From Sipunculus nudus (Eukaryota > Annelida > Sipuncula > Golfingiida > Sipunculidae), in assembly GCA_026874595.1 (NCBI GenBank), contig CM049307.1, forward strand, positions 45,133,678-45,197,677: DNA of 64,000 nt, written 5' to 3'. Below the pieces are notes generated by a model. That model was not told the DNA's origin. It worked only from the letters and a program-made list of their open reading frames with translations, and did not search any database. Both the position numbers and the translations under genes were made by a program. This document shows, in pieces, positions 34,306-48,095 of the stretch; the first letter of the stretch is position 1, and every line of letters begins with the position of its first letter.

Positions 34306-37300
34306 TTAATCCTTAGATGCATGCTTTGTCCTCTTCATGCAACGTCTGATGATTGTGTTCACTCGGAACATGAGGCCGCGAATTCCTAAAAAAATGAAAT
34401 TGAACTTTATACTGTAACAGAAGATTAGAAGGGAAACAAACACCACGAACACTAAGAGTTTATACAATGTACATAAATGGAGAGCATTAGAACTTATAGT
34501 TAGACTTAATACGTAGACCTAAAACCGACAATATACGTGAATGTCAAAATAGGTGATTTTAAAATGTTATCTGATGGTCAAGAGCCACCGATTTATAATG
34601 TGATATGTAAACATGCCGCTAAAACCATATACTTCCCAGACACATTTTACATAGTATACTCAGTCATACAGGTGTATATTATTGACTACAGACTTATAAT
34701 CCTGTTAGAACAGGTCACCTTATACACGCAATTCAACACGAAGAACACACCTTTTTTCTTCGCCATTTTTTTCTGATCTGCTTTGTCACTAAGGACTGTG
34801 TGCTCTGTTGGCTCCACCTGGAGTCCATTCGTGGCAGACACCGAGACGTTGTCAAATTCTGAAACAGTCCAAGGTTCCAAATAAAGAATTCTACTGGAAT
34901 AACGGAGATTAGCTAAAGTAATTTACTCAGAAACATAGCCATGCACACAATGGTTGTTATTTCTAACAATTACTGGATTTGTTTGCGTGCACGAAAAAAT
35001 ATATAATATATCAAATATATTCACGTAGAAAAGTATTATAATACTTGACCACTGAAATTTTCTCGATGACATAGTTGAGACTTTAAATATGGTGTTGATA
35101 CTTTAAACAGGTTGATGATACTCTAAATCAAGGCGGTGATCCACAACCACGTGGTACCTTCAAATCAGCGTTACGGTACCTTAATCAAGGTGGGGCATGG
35201 TACCTTATTCGTGGTAAAGGTTCATTAATCATGTTGATGACTCATTATTGGTGGTGGTGATACCATAGAATCAGGGTTATAACACCCTAACCATGATGAT
35301 GTTGCCTTTTAAAATCATGGTGGTGATACCATAGAATCAGGGTATTAACACCCTAACCATGATGATGTTGCCTTTTAAAATCACGGTGTTGATACCATAG
35401 AATCAGGGTGATAATACCCTAACCATGATGATGTTGCCTTTTAAAATCATGATGTTGATACCATAGAATCAGGGAGATAATACCCTAACCATGATGATGT
35501 TGCCTTTTAAAATCATGATGTTGATACCATAGAATCAGGGAGATAATACCCTAACCATGATGATGTTGCCTTTTAAAATCATGGTGTTGATACCATAGAA
35601 TCAGGGTGATAACCCCCTTACCATGGTGATCTTGCCTTTTAAAATAATGGTTTTGATACCATAGAATCAGGGTGATAACACCCTAACCATGATGATGTTG
35701 CCTTTTAAAATCACGGTGTTGATACCATAGAATCAGGGTGATAACCCCCTTACCATGGTGATCTTGCCTTTTAAAATAATGGTTTTGATACCATAGAATC
35801 AGGGTATTAACACCCTAACCATGATGATGTTGCCTTTTAAAATCATGATGTTGATACCATAGAATCAGGGTGATAACACCCTAACCATGATGATGTTGCC
35901 TTTTAAAATCACGGTGTTGATACCATAGAATCAGGGTGATTACACCCTAACCATGATGATGTTGCCTTTTAAAACCATGGTGTTGATACCATAGAATCAG
36001 GGTGATAACACCCTAACCATGATGATCTTGCCTTTTAAAATCATGGTGTTGATACCATAGAATCAGGGTGATAACACCCAAATCATGATGATCTTGCCTT
36101 TTAAAATCATGGTGTTGATACCATAGAATCAGGGTGATAACACCCTAACCATGATGATGTTGCCTTTTAAAATCATGGTGTTGATACCATAGAATCAGGG
36201 TGATAACACCCTAACCATGATGATCTTTCCTTTTAAAATCATAGTGGTGATACCATAGAATCAGGGTGATAACACCCTAACCATGATGATCTTTCCTTTT
36301 AAAATCATGGTGTTGATACCATAGAATCAGGGTGATAACACCCAAACCATGATGATCTTGCCTTTTAAAATCATGGTGTTGATGCCATAGAATCAGGGTG
36401 ATTACACTCTAACCATGATGATGTCTTTTAAAATCATGGTGTTGATACTATAGAATCAGGGTGATTACACCCTTACCATGATGATCTTGCCTTTTAAAAT
36501 CATGGTGTTGATACTATAGAATCAGGGTGATTACACCCTTACCATGATGATCTTGCCTTTTAAAATCATGGTCTTGATACCCTAGAATCAGGATGATAAC
36601 ACCCTGACCATGATGATGTTTCCTTTCAAATCATGATAGTGATACCTTAATTTTGGTGACGATACATTAATCATGATGATGATACCTTTATCACCGTGGT
36701 GATACATTAATCATGATATCTAAATTATGGAGATAATACCTTAATCGTGGAGATGATACACACCTTTCTTTTTCGTTATTGTCATCTCATCAGGGTCTCT
36801 GCAAGCAACTGTCTCAGCTGGTGGCGCCACCTGGTTCTTCTCATCACTTTGCTCGCAGATGTTAACAATTTCTGAAACAATTTATGACTCTGATTAAACA
36901 AACGCGTTTTGATTTATTTATTTATTACCAGAAACTTAACCAAGTATGAGCACTTTTGAAATGAACAGGCCGAAAAATTATCCAGCAGTTACAGTGTAAC
37001 AGATATGTCAAAATATACCTCAATGAAAAATTAATTATCACAAAACTTTCCATTTTTATATCGTTTATTACAATCAAAATGTCTTAAGAAATAAATGATT
37101 AACATAAATGTTTAAAAATATAATTATAAGTTATTATAAATATACATATTTCAAAGAAACGTATATTTTCCTAAAAGTAAAATTTGCATGATTATATTAA
37201 TCAACTTCTCTAATCAATGCATCCTCTGAATTAATAAAATTGTTAATAATTAGTAATTATTATAAAGACTATATATGACCTCACACAAAAACATTCAGTC

Positions 37301-38099
37301 AAGTATATCTGTTAATAAGAGTACCAACCTGTGACAATGGGATTTTGTAGACCAGAAAATGGCCAGTCAACCTTGTAGCTCCCGGACTTGGAAGGGAATG
37401 ACACTTTTAGAAGATCTGATTTCTCCACTGTCCCATCACGTATAACCTCCCAATGTCCACTGATTATTAGATCTGAAAAAACGAGAGTTCTTAATAGTAT
37501 TATCTGAGGACAGATGAAGGATACTATTATAGAAATAACTTAAAATGAAACCATTTTGAATATTTTTTCAATTAATTACGCTTAAAACTCAATATCCTTA
37601 TAATATACTACTTTATAATATACTATATGTATCATGTATGGCCTTTAAAAACACCTAAGAGCGGTCAAAACTTCCGAGACTCGTCATTATTAATTTTGAA
37701 AGTAACTGTTTAACATTTTGTCGTGATAAAGCAATGGTATAATTCTTAATTTGCATAAGTGAATCTACCTTCCGAAATCGGTATGTTAACGACAGCAGCG
37801 CCCTCTGTTGCCAGGTAGTGTGACTTGACCCTACAGCCTGTGGTCGGCACAAATTCCATCTCATGTTTAAGTCCGTGACGCCAGTATGGCATGGTCAATA
37901 CTGCTGTCCCTGGGCATGGCGTCAGATGATTTTCGGGGTCTTCTGTGGTAAGATAAGATAAAATAGAATTAATAACTTGAGTATAAGAATACACATATAC
38001 ATACGTACAAACATATATATATATACGTATATACCATATATAATTATTAGTAACAGTAGTAGTAGTAGTAGTAGAAGTAGTGGTAATAGAAGTAGTGGC

Positions 38100-38139
<40 letters not shown>

Positions 38140-39086
38140 TTTATACATTTAATTAATTTTTTTAAGAATAATCGAATTTAAAGTTTAAACGCTGAGCAAG
38201 CTACGAAAATTGGAATTTTGAAGTAGAATTTTAATTTTCATATTGCGGAAATTTTATGTGCGGACACTGTATTGCTCTACTATTATTGGTAACTAATAAA
38301 ATGGTCATGCCTGTTTTAGACGGTGAAATGAAAATACCTTGTGACATTTCCTGCGATTCTCCTGCACAGTTGAAACGGAACTTGACTAGTGCCTGGGCGG
38401 TCCCTGCTGGGAGACAGAGCTGTCTGTTGACCACTTTGTCTTCCCAACAGAGAGCGCCACATTTTGACCGTACTACGGCCTTGTAGTGGGTAGACCCATG
38501 GGGCACGTGGGCAACACCCACCCACTGAGGGGAACCCTTGGGGGCGTTCACTAACTGTACGCCCTCGCCCACCTCCCACTGGCCAAGTGAAGGGTGCTCG
38601 CCCACAATATAGACTTCTTCGTCTTCCTCCTTGGCCAGGTAATTGATCATAAAACACAGGATCACTGAAACAAAGCAGAAATAAAAAAATAGTGATTTTG
38701 ACCGAGTATTACGTTTCACAGTGGATGTATCTTATTTCTTCTGTCTCTAAAAGTTAGCTCAGAATAATTAATAAACTGTACGTTAACTCAGAATGAACCG
38801 TTAACTGTGAATTAGTTATGGCGTGATTTGAAGATAAACATCATGTTATTAGTCCTGTTATTTACTATAGCTGCTATCGCATTAAAGTCAGACCGCCCAT
38901 TAACATATAACACGAATATAAATTAAAACATTTGGAGTATTACTAAATATAAGTCTATCTAAGGAAGCAGAACATCTGATCGAACAATGTACTTACAATA
39001 TCATTCATATCTACTGTTTTACATTAATCTTTCATTTACAATCTGTTTCATTAAATAATTAATTAAGTCAGCTTACCGTAATCCAT
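34306..39086 (-). CDS. CBM20 domain protein, copy 3, intact
   Basis: Exons: 39077-39086, 38338-38664, 37769-37942, 37329-37472, 36764-36871, 34751-34858, 34306-34385; lengths 10, 327, 174, 144, 108, 108 and 80 nt as in copy 1, giving 316 residues. AATAAA on the coding strand at 34214-34219. Exons 1-5 encode the same protein as copy 1. Exon 6 differs (EFDNVSV start; VLSDK), as does exon 7 (RGLMFRV, CMKRT). The CBM20 domain, unknown middle region, paired exons and basic tail are all retained, so this copy appears functional. Confidence 0.8.
35258..36646. repeat. 66-bp minisatellite in intron 5 of copy 3, about 21 units
   Basis: Same variant order as copy 1 plus one extra unit at the left end, whose GGGTTATAACACCC variant also heads the copy 4 array. 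Confidence 0.95.
38047..38137. repeat. (TAG)n microsatellite in intron 2 of copy 3
   Basis: Imperfect trinucleotide run at the shared position. Confidence 0.95.
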
Positions 39087-39245
39087 GGCAGCGTAATGGA
39101 TCATCTGATGCGGAATAATCCGGATAAATTGATATTATTATATTCTAAATCTAAAATGACGATGACAGATAAGTTGATGCTGAAAGTTGTTGTCGACACG
39201 GCCGTCTGATGACAGAGAGTGAACCTAATGATCTGGTTACCATGC

Positions 39246-39325
39246 AACGTGACGTGAACAATAGCGTACGAACGTCACGACTAGACGGCACGTAAAGACG
39301 TCACCAAGGTGATGCTCTGACGTCG
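39246..39325 (-). promoter_or_regulatory. ACGT-core cluster upstream of copy 3
   Basis: Identical in layout to the unit 1 cluster: five ACGT cores 160-240 nt upstream of the ATG. Confidence 0.5.
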
Positions 39326-39764
39326 TTTTTCGCATTCACAAACTTTCGGTTGTTTAAGAATAAAATTAAGCTTTGTAAACGTTGTCCCTATGACCATGGA
39401 CTAAGTATATGTCAGTGACAGAGTTAATCGTCCTGTTATGTTTTTCCCTGTTCAGGTAATATTAAAAAAAAAACGAGTCCAATTAATTAGGGGAGTATGA
39501 CCCATCATGAATTCAGGGAATGTTTTACTATTTATAGGTCCTAATTAACATCCCATGAATGAATGCTATCAGGAAACCGGTAATTATGTTCATGTAAATT
39601 TATCGGCATAACATCACCCTCCCGCCAGAGGTCGTCTCTACTCAAAACGAAGCTCTTGTGGACAGTTAGGCACTGTGGCACGGCCGAGACTACTTGTCTG
39701 AACTGTCAAAGTTTAACATCGAAATTTGTTAGATTTTGAGGAAACACATTTTATTTACATTCAC

Positions 39765-40092
39765 ATGCGCATGCTTACAAAATATTACTTATTTCATGAA
39801 GTCCTAACCACGGAGACGCCCATGATTATGTAATTGGCCTTGAAACGATTCCTTTTGAACGTATTTAAACAGACTACATGTATTTATCCTCCCCCCCCCC
39901 CCTTTTTTTATATATATATACGCCATCTGTATATGTTGAAGCCCCGGTGCATTGTGGGCCGTAGATTCCAAAGCCCACAAACCCTAAACATCAGAGTCGT
40001 ACTCTTGTGAATTCCATTCTGCGCAGTCTTGCGTAACATGTGAATGAACTAGTGATATCACAGCTCTGGAGAAAGCGTCCTTGTATTGTACG
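39765..40092 (+). promoter_or_regulatory. Possible divergent promoter and first exon, unit 3
   Basis: ATGCGCAT at 39765-39772 and donor ACG|GTAAGT at 40093. Confidence 0.3.
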
Positions 40093-40277
40093 GTAAGTTA
40101 ACGAGGTTGCTTACTGTATACACGGACACGCTCAGATCATGAAATGATCATGTTTTCTACACTCATAATGAATCACTTGATTTGCAATACTCTCATTGGC
40201 TTGTATATAGATTTTTTTTTTCTTGGTCAGCAGAATGATGTTTCCATTTATAAATTTGATTGGTCCTGGTAAAACTG

Positions 40278-40296
40278 AACAGAGGCGCCATCTGTT
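40278..40296. promoter_or_regulatory. Near-palindrome with GGCGCC core, unit 3
   Basis: Same 19-nt dyad as units 1, 2 and 5. Confidence 0.3.
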
Positions 40297-41701
40297 ACCA
40301 GAAAAATGCAGCCTGGAGCCTTCCATTCTTCCTCAGACACCAATGATCGGATGTTGTTTTTCACTCATGTCGATCTGTTTTTTTTCTGGAGACGTTTTTC
40401 ATGATGACTGTTAAGATAGGAAAGTAATTCTTTAATACTTCTTTAATGCCATCAAAAACTGACATTATGTGGATATGCACAAGACCTGTTTTCGTAAAAT
40501 ACTGACATTATAATGGTCTGCCAAGTGTGTTCCTAGAGTTACAAAGTCTTTGTCCACTGGTAATCAGCCATTCTCTGGGAATGACACACATGACACATAT
40601 GTTCATTATCTCCCTCAATTATTGCTATCACATATATAAAATATTCTTTTATTCCTCCCTGAATATCAAACTGACCGTTGGTACGACTGTCTATATAGGT
40701 GATTAGGTGATTCCATTAAATTATCATATAGTATAAATGCTTTATTCATTATTCCGGCTGGATATGACCCTCAAAGTAGTAAACATTGCTGAAAGGAAAT
40801 AAATATACAGACATTGTTACACAATCAAAGATATTTCTTGTTGTAAAAGGACACAATACATACCGATAATTTTTTTTCCAAATATTCTGTGAGGTTATTT
40901 CAACTTAGGTGAGTTTTAAACAAGGAGTAATCAATCAATGTCGTTGTATGGCGAAGGAATCGTCTTTATAACGGTGTTGAAAAATAATCTGCGGACATAT
41001 TTTAATCGCAATAAAAAAAAAACAGTAAAATGCACGATAAAAAGAAGCTTGTGAATTGTGAAAACAAATCACAGGAATATTTCATTTTTGATAACAGTAA
41101 AAGGATAATTAGTCATTGATTATGCCCTGGGGACAGGTACCTTTCAATGATTTATGAAACGGTAGGGATGTACTTGAAGCGTTTTTAGTATTTCTTCGCT
41201 AAACAAATAAGTTTAAATTAAGCAAAAAATTGTTAGATGCAAACTTTTCACAGCGAAAGCTCTACGGTAGATGAAATTTATGTATCCGGATTTAATGAAT
41301 CCTATGGACATGAATCTCCATAAACTGGATTGTTTTCTGTGGAATGACCAATCTATGAATACAATCTTTGTAATTTCGGGAGATACATATGCGTACTTGA
41401 TATAATCCATTTTTTATTTAAAAATATTACTTCGGGGCGCTGCAGCAATTCGAAAAACATGATTCTCTGTTGAAAGGTTTGTAAATTTATCGTTCCACTG
41501 CTCACGAATGTTCACCGTATCTTAAAATAATACAATTATCCATGGAATTTAAATATTACAAGTAAGTTTAATCATAAATGGTGCAATGCAAACAGAAAGA
41601 AACTGTTGCAATTCAGAACACGTGTTAGAAAATATATCGCTCCAGTGCTCATGAATGTTCACGGTCTCTTAGAAATATCACACGGTGACAAACTGACGTG
41701 C

Positions 41702-41775
41702 GCCTCCGTGGCCTTATATGGATAAGGCACCGGCCTCTGAAGCCGGGGATTGCGGGTTCGAGTCCTGTCGGAGTT
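41702..41775 (+). tRNA. tRNA-like gene, CTG anticodon, spacer after U3
   Basis: Identical over 74 nt to the copy at 18319, including loop CTCTGAA and B box GGTTCGAGTCC. The flanks differ at several bases. Confidence 0.55.
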
Positions 41776-42568
41776 AAGAGCCGTTCGTTTACTAAGGCCT
41801 ACTGAATGATTCAGTTCAAAGAAGTTTCTTTAACGTATTCATCTGTGAATTCAATGAATTTTAATTAAATGTGATAAATAGGTCAATTTAACATTCATTT
41901 GCGATAAAAAAAGCATGAAGGCGAAGTAAAATTTGTCAGACCAATTTTTAGTTTTTCTTGTTTGTCCAGTTTTGTTCAATGTTGCTTTGATTAATTGAAT
42001 AAAGATCTTATTTTAAATGTTAATTTAGTTGTAATTTTGTACCCTAATGAATTATCCTTTAAATCAGGGTGATATTTTCCCAGGTTTGAAAGACTTTGTG
42101 GATATTTTTTTTGTTTATGTTTCATGTCTCTTTGAATACTATCAGTGCATGCTTTTCAACGTAAGACGTGAAAATGTTTATAATTTTAGTTTAACCACTT
42201 GGGTTGGAGGAATCCGAACAGTGAGAGGGTAAAATGAGACCATGCCTAGGCTGATTTCAGATTACCAGTTAGTAACTTTGATTGTTTGTGTCTGTATGTG
42301 TGTGTGGGAGGGAGTCATAAATATGGTCCCGCCATCCATTGGTTGGGCAATTTAAGAACAACAACAATTATTAAAATAAAGTCCCCTGTCACGCACAAAA
42401 TAAAACTCTAATGCATTCACATCGTCAAGTAATAAAGCTAATATTCAACAAATACACTAAAAGAGGTTTCCGAAATTTATTATATAAATCTAAACATTTG
42501 ATATAATAGTAATGAGAGAGCAGTTCATATATTTTCCTGTCCATTTTTGTCCACGGCAGTGGTACGTC

Positions 42569-45500
42569 TTAATCCTTAGATGCGTGCTTTGTCCTCTTCA
42601 AGCATCGTCTGAAGATTCTGTTCACTCGGAATATGAAGCCGCGAATTCCTAAAAAAATAAAATTGAAATTTATACTGTCACAGAAGATTAGAAGTGACAC
42701 AAACACCACGAACACTAAGAGTTTATACAATGTAAATAAATGGAGAGCATTAGAACTTATAGTTAGACTTAATACGTAGGCCTAAAACCGACAGTATACG
42801 TGAATGTCAAAATAGGTGCTTTTTATAAGTTATCTGAAGGTCAAGAGCCACCGATTTATAATGTGATATATAAACATGCCGCTAAAACCATATACTTCCC
42901 AGACACATTTTACATAGTATACTCAGTCATACAGGAGTATATTATTGACTACAGACTTATAATCCTAATAGAACAGGTCACCTTAAACACGCAATTCAAC
43001 ACGAAGTACACACCTTTTTTCTTCGCCATTTTTTTCTGATCTGCTTTGTCACTTGGGACTGTGTGCTCTGTTGGCTCCACCTGGAGTCCATTCGTGGCAG
43101 ACACCGAGACGTTGACAAATTCTGAAACAGTGCAAGGTTCCAAATAAAGAAGACGGTAATATCCACTGGAATAACGGAGATAAGCTAAAGTAATTTACTC
43201 AGAAACATAGCAATGCACACAATGGTTGTTATTTCTAACAATTACTGGATTTGTTTGCGTGCACGAAAAATATATAATATATCAAATTTATTCACGTAGA
43301 AAAGTATTATAATACTTGACCACTGAAATTTTCTCGATGACATAGTTGAGACTTTAAATATGGTGCTGATACTTAAAACAGGCTGATGATACTCTAAATC
43401 AAGGCGGTGATCCCCAACCACGTGGTACCTTCAAATCAGTGTTACGGTACCTTAATCACGGTGGTGCATGGTACCTTATTCGTGGTAAAGGTTCATTAAT
43501 CATGTTGATGACTCATTATTGGTGGTGGTGATACCATAGAATCAGGGTTATAACACCCTAACCATGATGATGTTGCCTTTTAAAATCACGGTGTTGATAC
43601 CATAGAATCAGGGTGATAACACCCAAACCATGATGATCTTGCCTTTTAAAATTATGGTGGTGATACCATAGAATCAGGGTGATAACACCCTAACCATGAT
43701 CATCTTGCCTTTTAAAATCATGGTGGTGATACCATAGAATTAGAGTGATAACACCTTAACCATGATGATGTTGCCTTTTAAAATCATGTTGGTGATACCA
43801 TAGAATCAGGGTATTAACACCCTAACCATGATGATGTTGCCTTTTAAAATCATGGTGTTGATACCATAGAATCAGGGTGATAACACCCTAACCATGATGA
43901 TGTTGCCTTTTAAAATCACGGTGTTGATACAATAGAATCAGGGTGATTACACCCTAACCATGATGATGTTGCCTTTTAAAATCACGGTGTTGATACCATA
44001 GAATCAGGGTGATTACACCCTAACCATGATGATGTTGCCTTTTAAAACCATGGTGTTGATACCATAGAATCAGGGTGATAACACCCTAACCATGATGATC
44101 TTGCCTTTTAAAATTATTTTGGTGATACCATAGAATCAGGGTGATAATACCCAAACCATGATGATGTTGTCTTTTAAAATCATGGTGTTGATACCATAGA
44201 ATCAGGGTGATAACACCCAAACCATGATGATCTTGCATTTTAAAATCATGATGTTGATACCATAGAATCAGGGTGATAACACCCTAACCATGATGATCTT
44301 GCCTTTTAAAATCATGGTGTTGATACCATAGAATCAGGGTGATAACACCCTAACCATGATCATCTTGCCTTTTAAAATCATGGTGGTGATACCATAGAAT
44401 CAAGGTGAAAACACCCAAACCATGATGATCTTGCCTTTTAAAATCATGGTGTTGATACCATAGAATCAGGGTGATAACACCCTAACCATGATGATCTTGC
44501 CTTTCAAAATCATGGTGTTGATGCCATAGAATCAGGGTGATTACACCCTTACCATGATGATCTTGCCTTTTAAAATCATGGTCTTGATACCATATAATCA
44601 GGATGATAATACCCTGACCATGATGATGTTTCCTTTCAAATCATGATAGTGATACCTTAATTTTGGTGACGATACATTAATCATGATGATGATACCTTTA
44701 TCACCGTGGTGAATAATCATGATATCTAAATTATGGAGATATATCTTAATCGTGGAGATGATACACACCTTTCTTTTTCGTTATTGTCATCTCATCAGGG
44801 TCTCTGCAAGCAACTGTCTCAGCTGGTGGCGCCACCTGGTTCTTCTCATCACTTTGCTCGCAGATGTTAACAATTTCTGAAACAATTTATAAATCTGATT
44901 AAACAAACGCGTTTTGATTTATTTATTATAAGAAACTTAACCAAGTATGAGCACTTTTGAAATGAACAGGCCGAAAAATTATCCAGCAGTTACAGTGTAA
45001 TAGATATGTCAAAATATACCTCAATGAAAAATTAATTATCACAAAACTTTCCATTTTTATATCGTTTATTACAATCAAAATGTCTTAAGAAATAAATGAT
45101 TAACATAAATGTTTAAAAATATAATTATAAGTTATTATTAATATACATATTTCAAAGAAACGTATATTTTCCTAAAAGTAAAATTTGCATTATTATATTA
45201 ATCAACTTCTCTAATCAATGCATCCTCTGAATTAATAAAATTGTTAATAATTAGTAATTATTATAAAGACTATATATGACCTCACACAAAAACATTCAGT
45301 CAAGTATATCTGTTAATAAGAGTACCAACCTGTGACAATTGGATTTTGTAGACCAGAAAATGGCCAGTCAACCTTGTAGCTCCCGGACTTGGAAGGGAAT
45401 GACACTTTTAGAAGATCTGATTTCTCCACTGTCTCATCACGTATAACCTCCCAATGTCCACTGATTATTAGATCTGAATAAACGAGAGTTCTTAATAGTA

Positions 45501-47056
45501 TTACCTGAGGACAGATGAAGGATAATATTATATAAATAACTTAAAATGAAACAATTTTGAATATTTTTTTAATTAATTACGCTTAAAACTCAATATCCTT
45601 ATAATATACTACTTTATAATATACTATATGTATCATGTATGGCCTTTAAACACTTAAGAGCGGTCAAAACTTCCGAGACTCGTCATTATTAATTTTGAAA
45701 GTAACTGTTTAACATTTTGTCGTGATGAAGCAATGGTATAATTCTTAATTTGCATAAGTGAATCTACCTTCCGAAATCGGTATGTTAACGACAGCAGCGC
45801 CCTCTTTTGCAAGGTAGTGTGACTTGACCCTACCGCCTGTGGTCGGCACAAATTCCATCTCATGTTTAAGTCCGTGACGCCAGTATGGCATGGTCAATAC
45901 TGCTGTCCCTGGGCATGGCGTCAGATGATTTTCGGGGTCTTCTGTGGTAAGATAAGATAAAATAGAATTAATAACTTGAGTATAAGAATACACATATACA
46001 TACGTACAAACATATATATATATACGTATATACCATATATAATTATTAGTAGCAGTAACAGTAGTAGTAGTAGTAGAAGAAGTACTAGTTTTAGTAGTAG
46101 TGGCAGTTGTAGTAGTAGTAATAGTATTTATTAATTCAATTAAATTTTAAGAATAATCGAATTTAATGTTTAAACTTTAAAGTAGAATTTTAATTTTCAT
46201 ATTAAAGGAATATTTTGCGCGGGCACAGTATTGCTCTAGCTTTATTGGTAACTATGAAAATTATCATGCCTGTTTTAGACGGTGAAATGAAAATACCTTG
46301 TGACATTTCCTGCGATTCTCCTTCACAGTTGAAACGGAACTTGACCAGTCCGTGGGCGGTCCCTGTTGGGAGACAGAGCTGTCTGTTGACCACTTTGTCT
46401 TCCCAACAGAGAGCGCCACATTTCGACCGTACTACTGCCTTATAGTGGGTAGATCCACGGGGCACGTGGGCAACACCCACCCACTGAGGGGAACCCTTGG
46501 GGGCGTTCACTAACTGGACGCCCTCGCCCACGTCCCACTGGCCAAGTGAAGGGTGCTCTCCCACAATATAGACTTCTTCGTCTTCCTCCTTGGCCAGGTA
46601 ATTGACCATAAAACACAGGATCACTGAAACAAAGCAGAAATAAAAAAAAATTAGTAATTTTGACCGAGTATTACGTTTCACAGTTAATGTATCTTATTTC
46701 TTCTGTCTCTAATTCTAAAAGTTAGCTCAAAATAAGTAGTAAACTGTACATTGACTCAGAATAAATCGTTAACCGTGAATTAGTTATGGCGTGATTTGAA
46801 GATTAACATTGTGTTATTAGGCCTGCATGTTATATACTATATCTGCGGCTGAAATAAAGTCAGACAGCCCATTAACATATAACACTAATAAAAATTAAAA
46901 CTTTTTGAGTATTACTAAATATTAGTCTATCTGAGGAAGCAGAACATCTGATCGAACATTGTTTACAATTATTGATATCCACTGTTTCAGATTAATCATT
47001 CATTTCCAGTCTGTTTTTTTTTAATTAAGTAAATAGGTCAGCTTACCGTAATCCAT
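42569..47056 (-). CDS. CBM20 domain protein, copy 4, intact and most diverged
   Basis: Exons: 47047-47056, 46297-46623, 45768-45941, 45330-45473, 44769-44876, 43014-43121, 42569-42648; lengths as in copy 1, 316 residues, no stop or shift. AATAAA on the coding strand at 42476-42481. Substitutions include FMVNYL, GQWDVG, VPRGST, PTGTAHGLVKF and NCEGES in the CBM20 domain, and FIFRVNRIFRR in the tail. The binding-site-type Trp residues and the CWEDKVVNRQ segment are unchanged. The spread of replacements with the frame kept suggests it is maintained, though no rate test was possible. Confidence 0.8.
43529..44656. repeat. 66-bp minisatellite in intron 5 of copy 4, about 17 units
   Basis: Same unit with its own variant order, including CATGATCATC variants. 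Confidence 0.95.
46046..46126. repeat. Decayed (TAG)n microsatellite in intron 2 of copy 4
   Basis: The run is shorter and more interrupted than in the other units. Confidence 0.9.
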
Positions 47057-47196
47057 GGCGGTGTGATGGATGCGGAATAATCCGGATAAATTGATGTTAT
47101 TATATGCTAAATGACGATGACAGATAAGTTGATGCTGAAAGTAGTTGTCGACAAGGCCGTCTGATGACAGAGAGTGAACTTAATGATCTTGTTACC

Positions 47197-47276
47197 AACG
47201 TGACGTTAACAATAGCGTACGACACGTCACGACTGAACGGCACGTAAAGACGTCACCAAGGTGATGCTCCGACGTC
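47197..47276 (-). promoter_or_regulatory. ACGT-core cluster upstream of copy 4
   Basis: All five ACGT cores persist (GTGACGTTA, CACGTCACG, GCACGTAA, AGACGTCACC, CGACGTCG) despite many differences in the sequence between them. Confidence 0.55.
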
Positions 47277-47399
47277 GTTTTTCGCGTTCACAAACGTTCG
47301 GTTGTTTTAAGAATAAAACTAAGCTTTGTAAAAACGTTGTCCCTATGACCATGGACTAAGTATATGTCAGTGGTAGAGTTAATCGTCTTGTTGTGTTTT

Positions 47400-47475
47400 T
47401 ATTAATATTTAATATTATTATTTAATATTAATATTTTTATTAATATTTTTAATATTTGTAATATTAAAAAAAAAA
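47400..47475. repeat. AT-rich palindromic expansion (TTAATATT words)
   Basis: Repeated TTAATATT/AATATTAA replaces the CCCTGTTCAGGTAATATT of the other units. Confidence 0.8.
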
Positions 47476-47765
47476 GAGTCTGATTGATTCGGTGAGAGTG
47501 ACCCATCATGAATTCAGGGAATGTTTTACTATTTATAGGTTCTAATTAATATCCCATGAATGAATGCTATCAGGAAACCGGTAATTATGTTCATGTAAAT
47601 TTATCGGCATAACATCAACCTCCCGCCAGAGGTCGTCTCTACTCAAAACGAAGCTCTTGTGGACAGTTAGGCACTGTGGCACGGCCGAGACTACTTGTCT
47701 GAACTGTCAAAGTTTAACATCGAAATTTGTTAGATTTCAAGGAAACACTTTCTATTTACATTCAC

Positions 47766-48095
47766 ATGCGCATGCTTACAAAATATTACTTATTTCACGA
47801 AGTCCTTACCACGGAGACGCCCATGATTATGTAATTGGCCTTGAAACGATTCCTTTTGAACGTATTTGAACAGACTACATGTATTTATCCTCCCCCCCCC
47901 CCTTTTTATATATATATATATATATACGCCATCTGTTTATGTTGAAGCCCCGGTGCATTGTGGGCCGTAGATTCCAAAGCCCACAAACCCTAAACATCAG
48001 AGTCGTACTCTTGTGAATTCCATTCTGCGCAGTCTTGCGTAACATGTGAATGAACTAGTGATATCACAGCTCTGGAGAAAGCGTCCTTTTGTACG
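47766..48095 (+). promoter_or_regulatory. Possible divergent promoter and first exon, unit 4
   Basis: ATGCGCAT at 47766-47773 and donor ACG|GTAAG at 48096. The following ~270 bp present in other units is deleted. Confidence 0.3.

Larger units (their letters stand above)
33690..41915. repeat. Segmental duplication unit U3 with spacer
   Basis: Offset about 23.38 kb from U1 and nearly identical to it from intron 5 rightward, including minisatellite variant order. Exons 6-7 and their 3' flank look more like U2. Confidence 0.85.
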
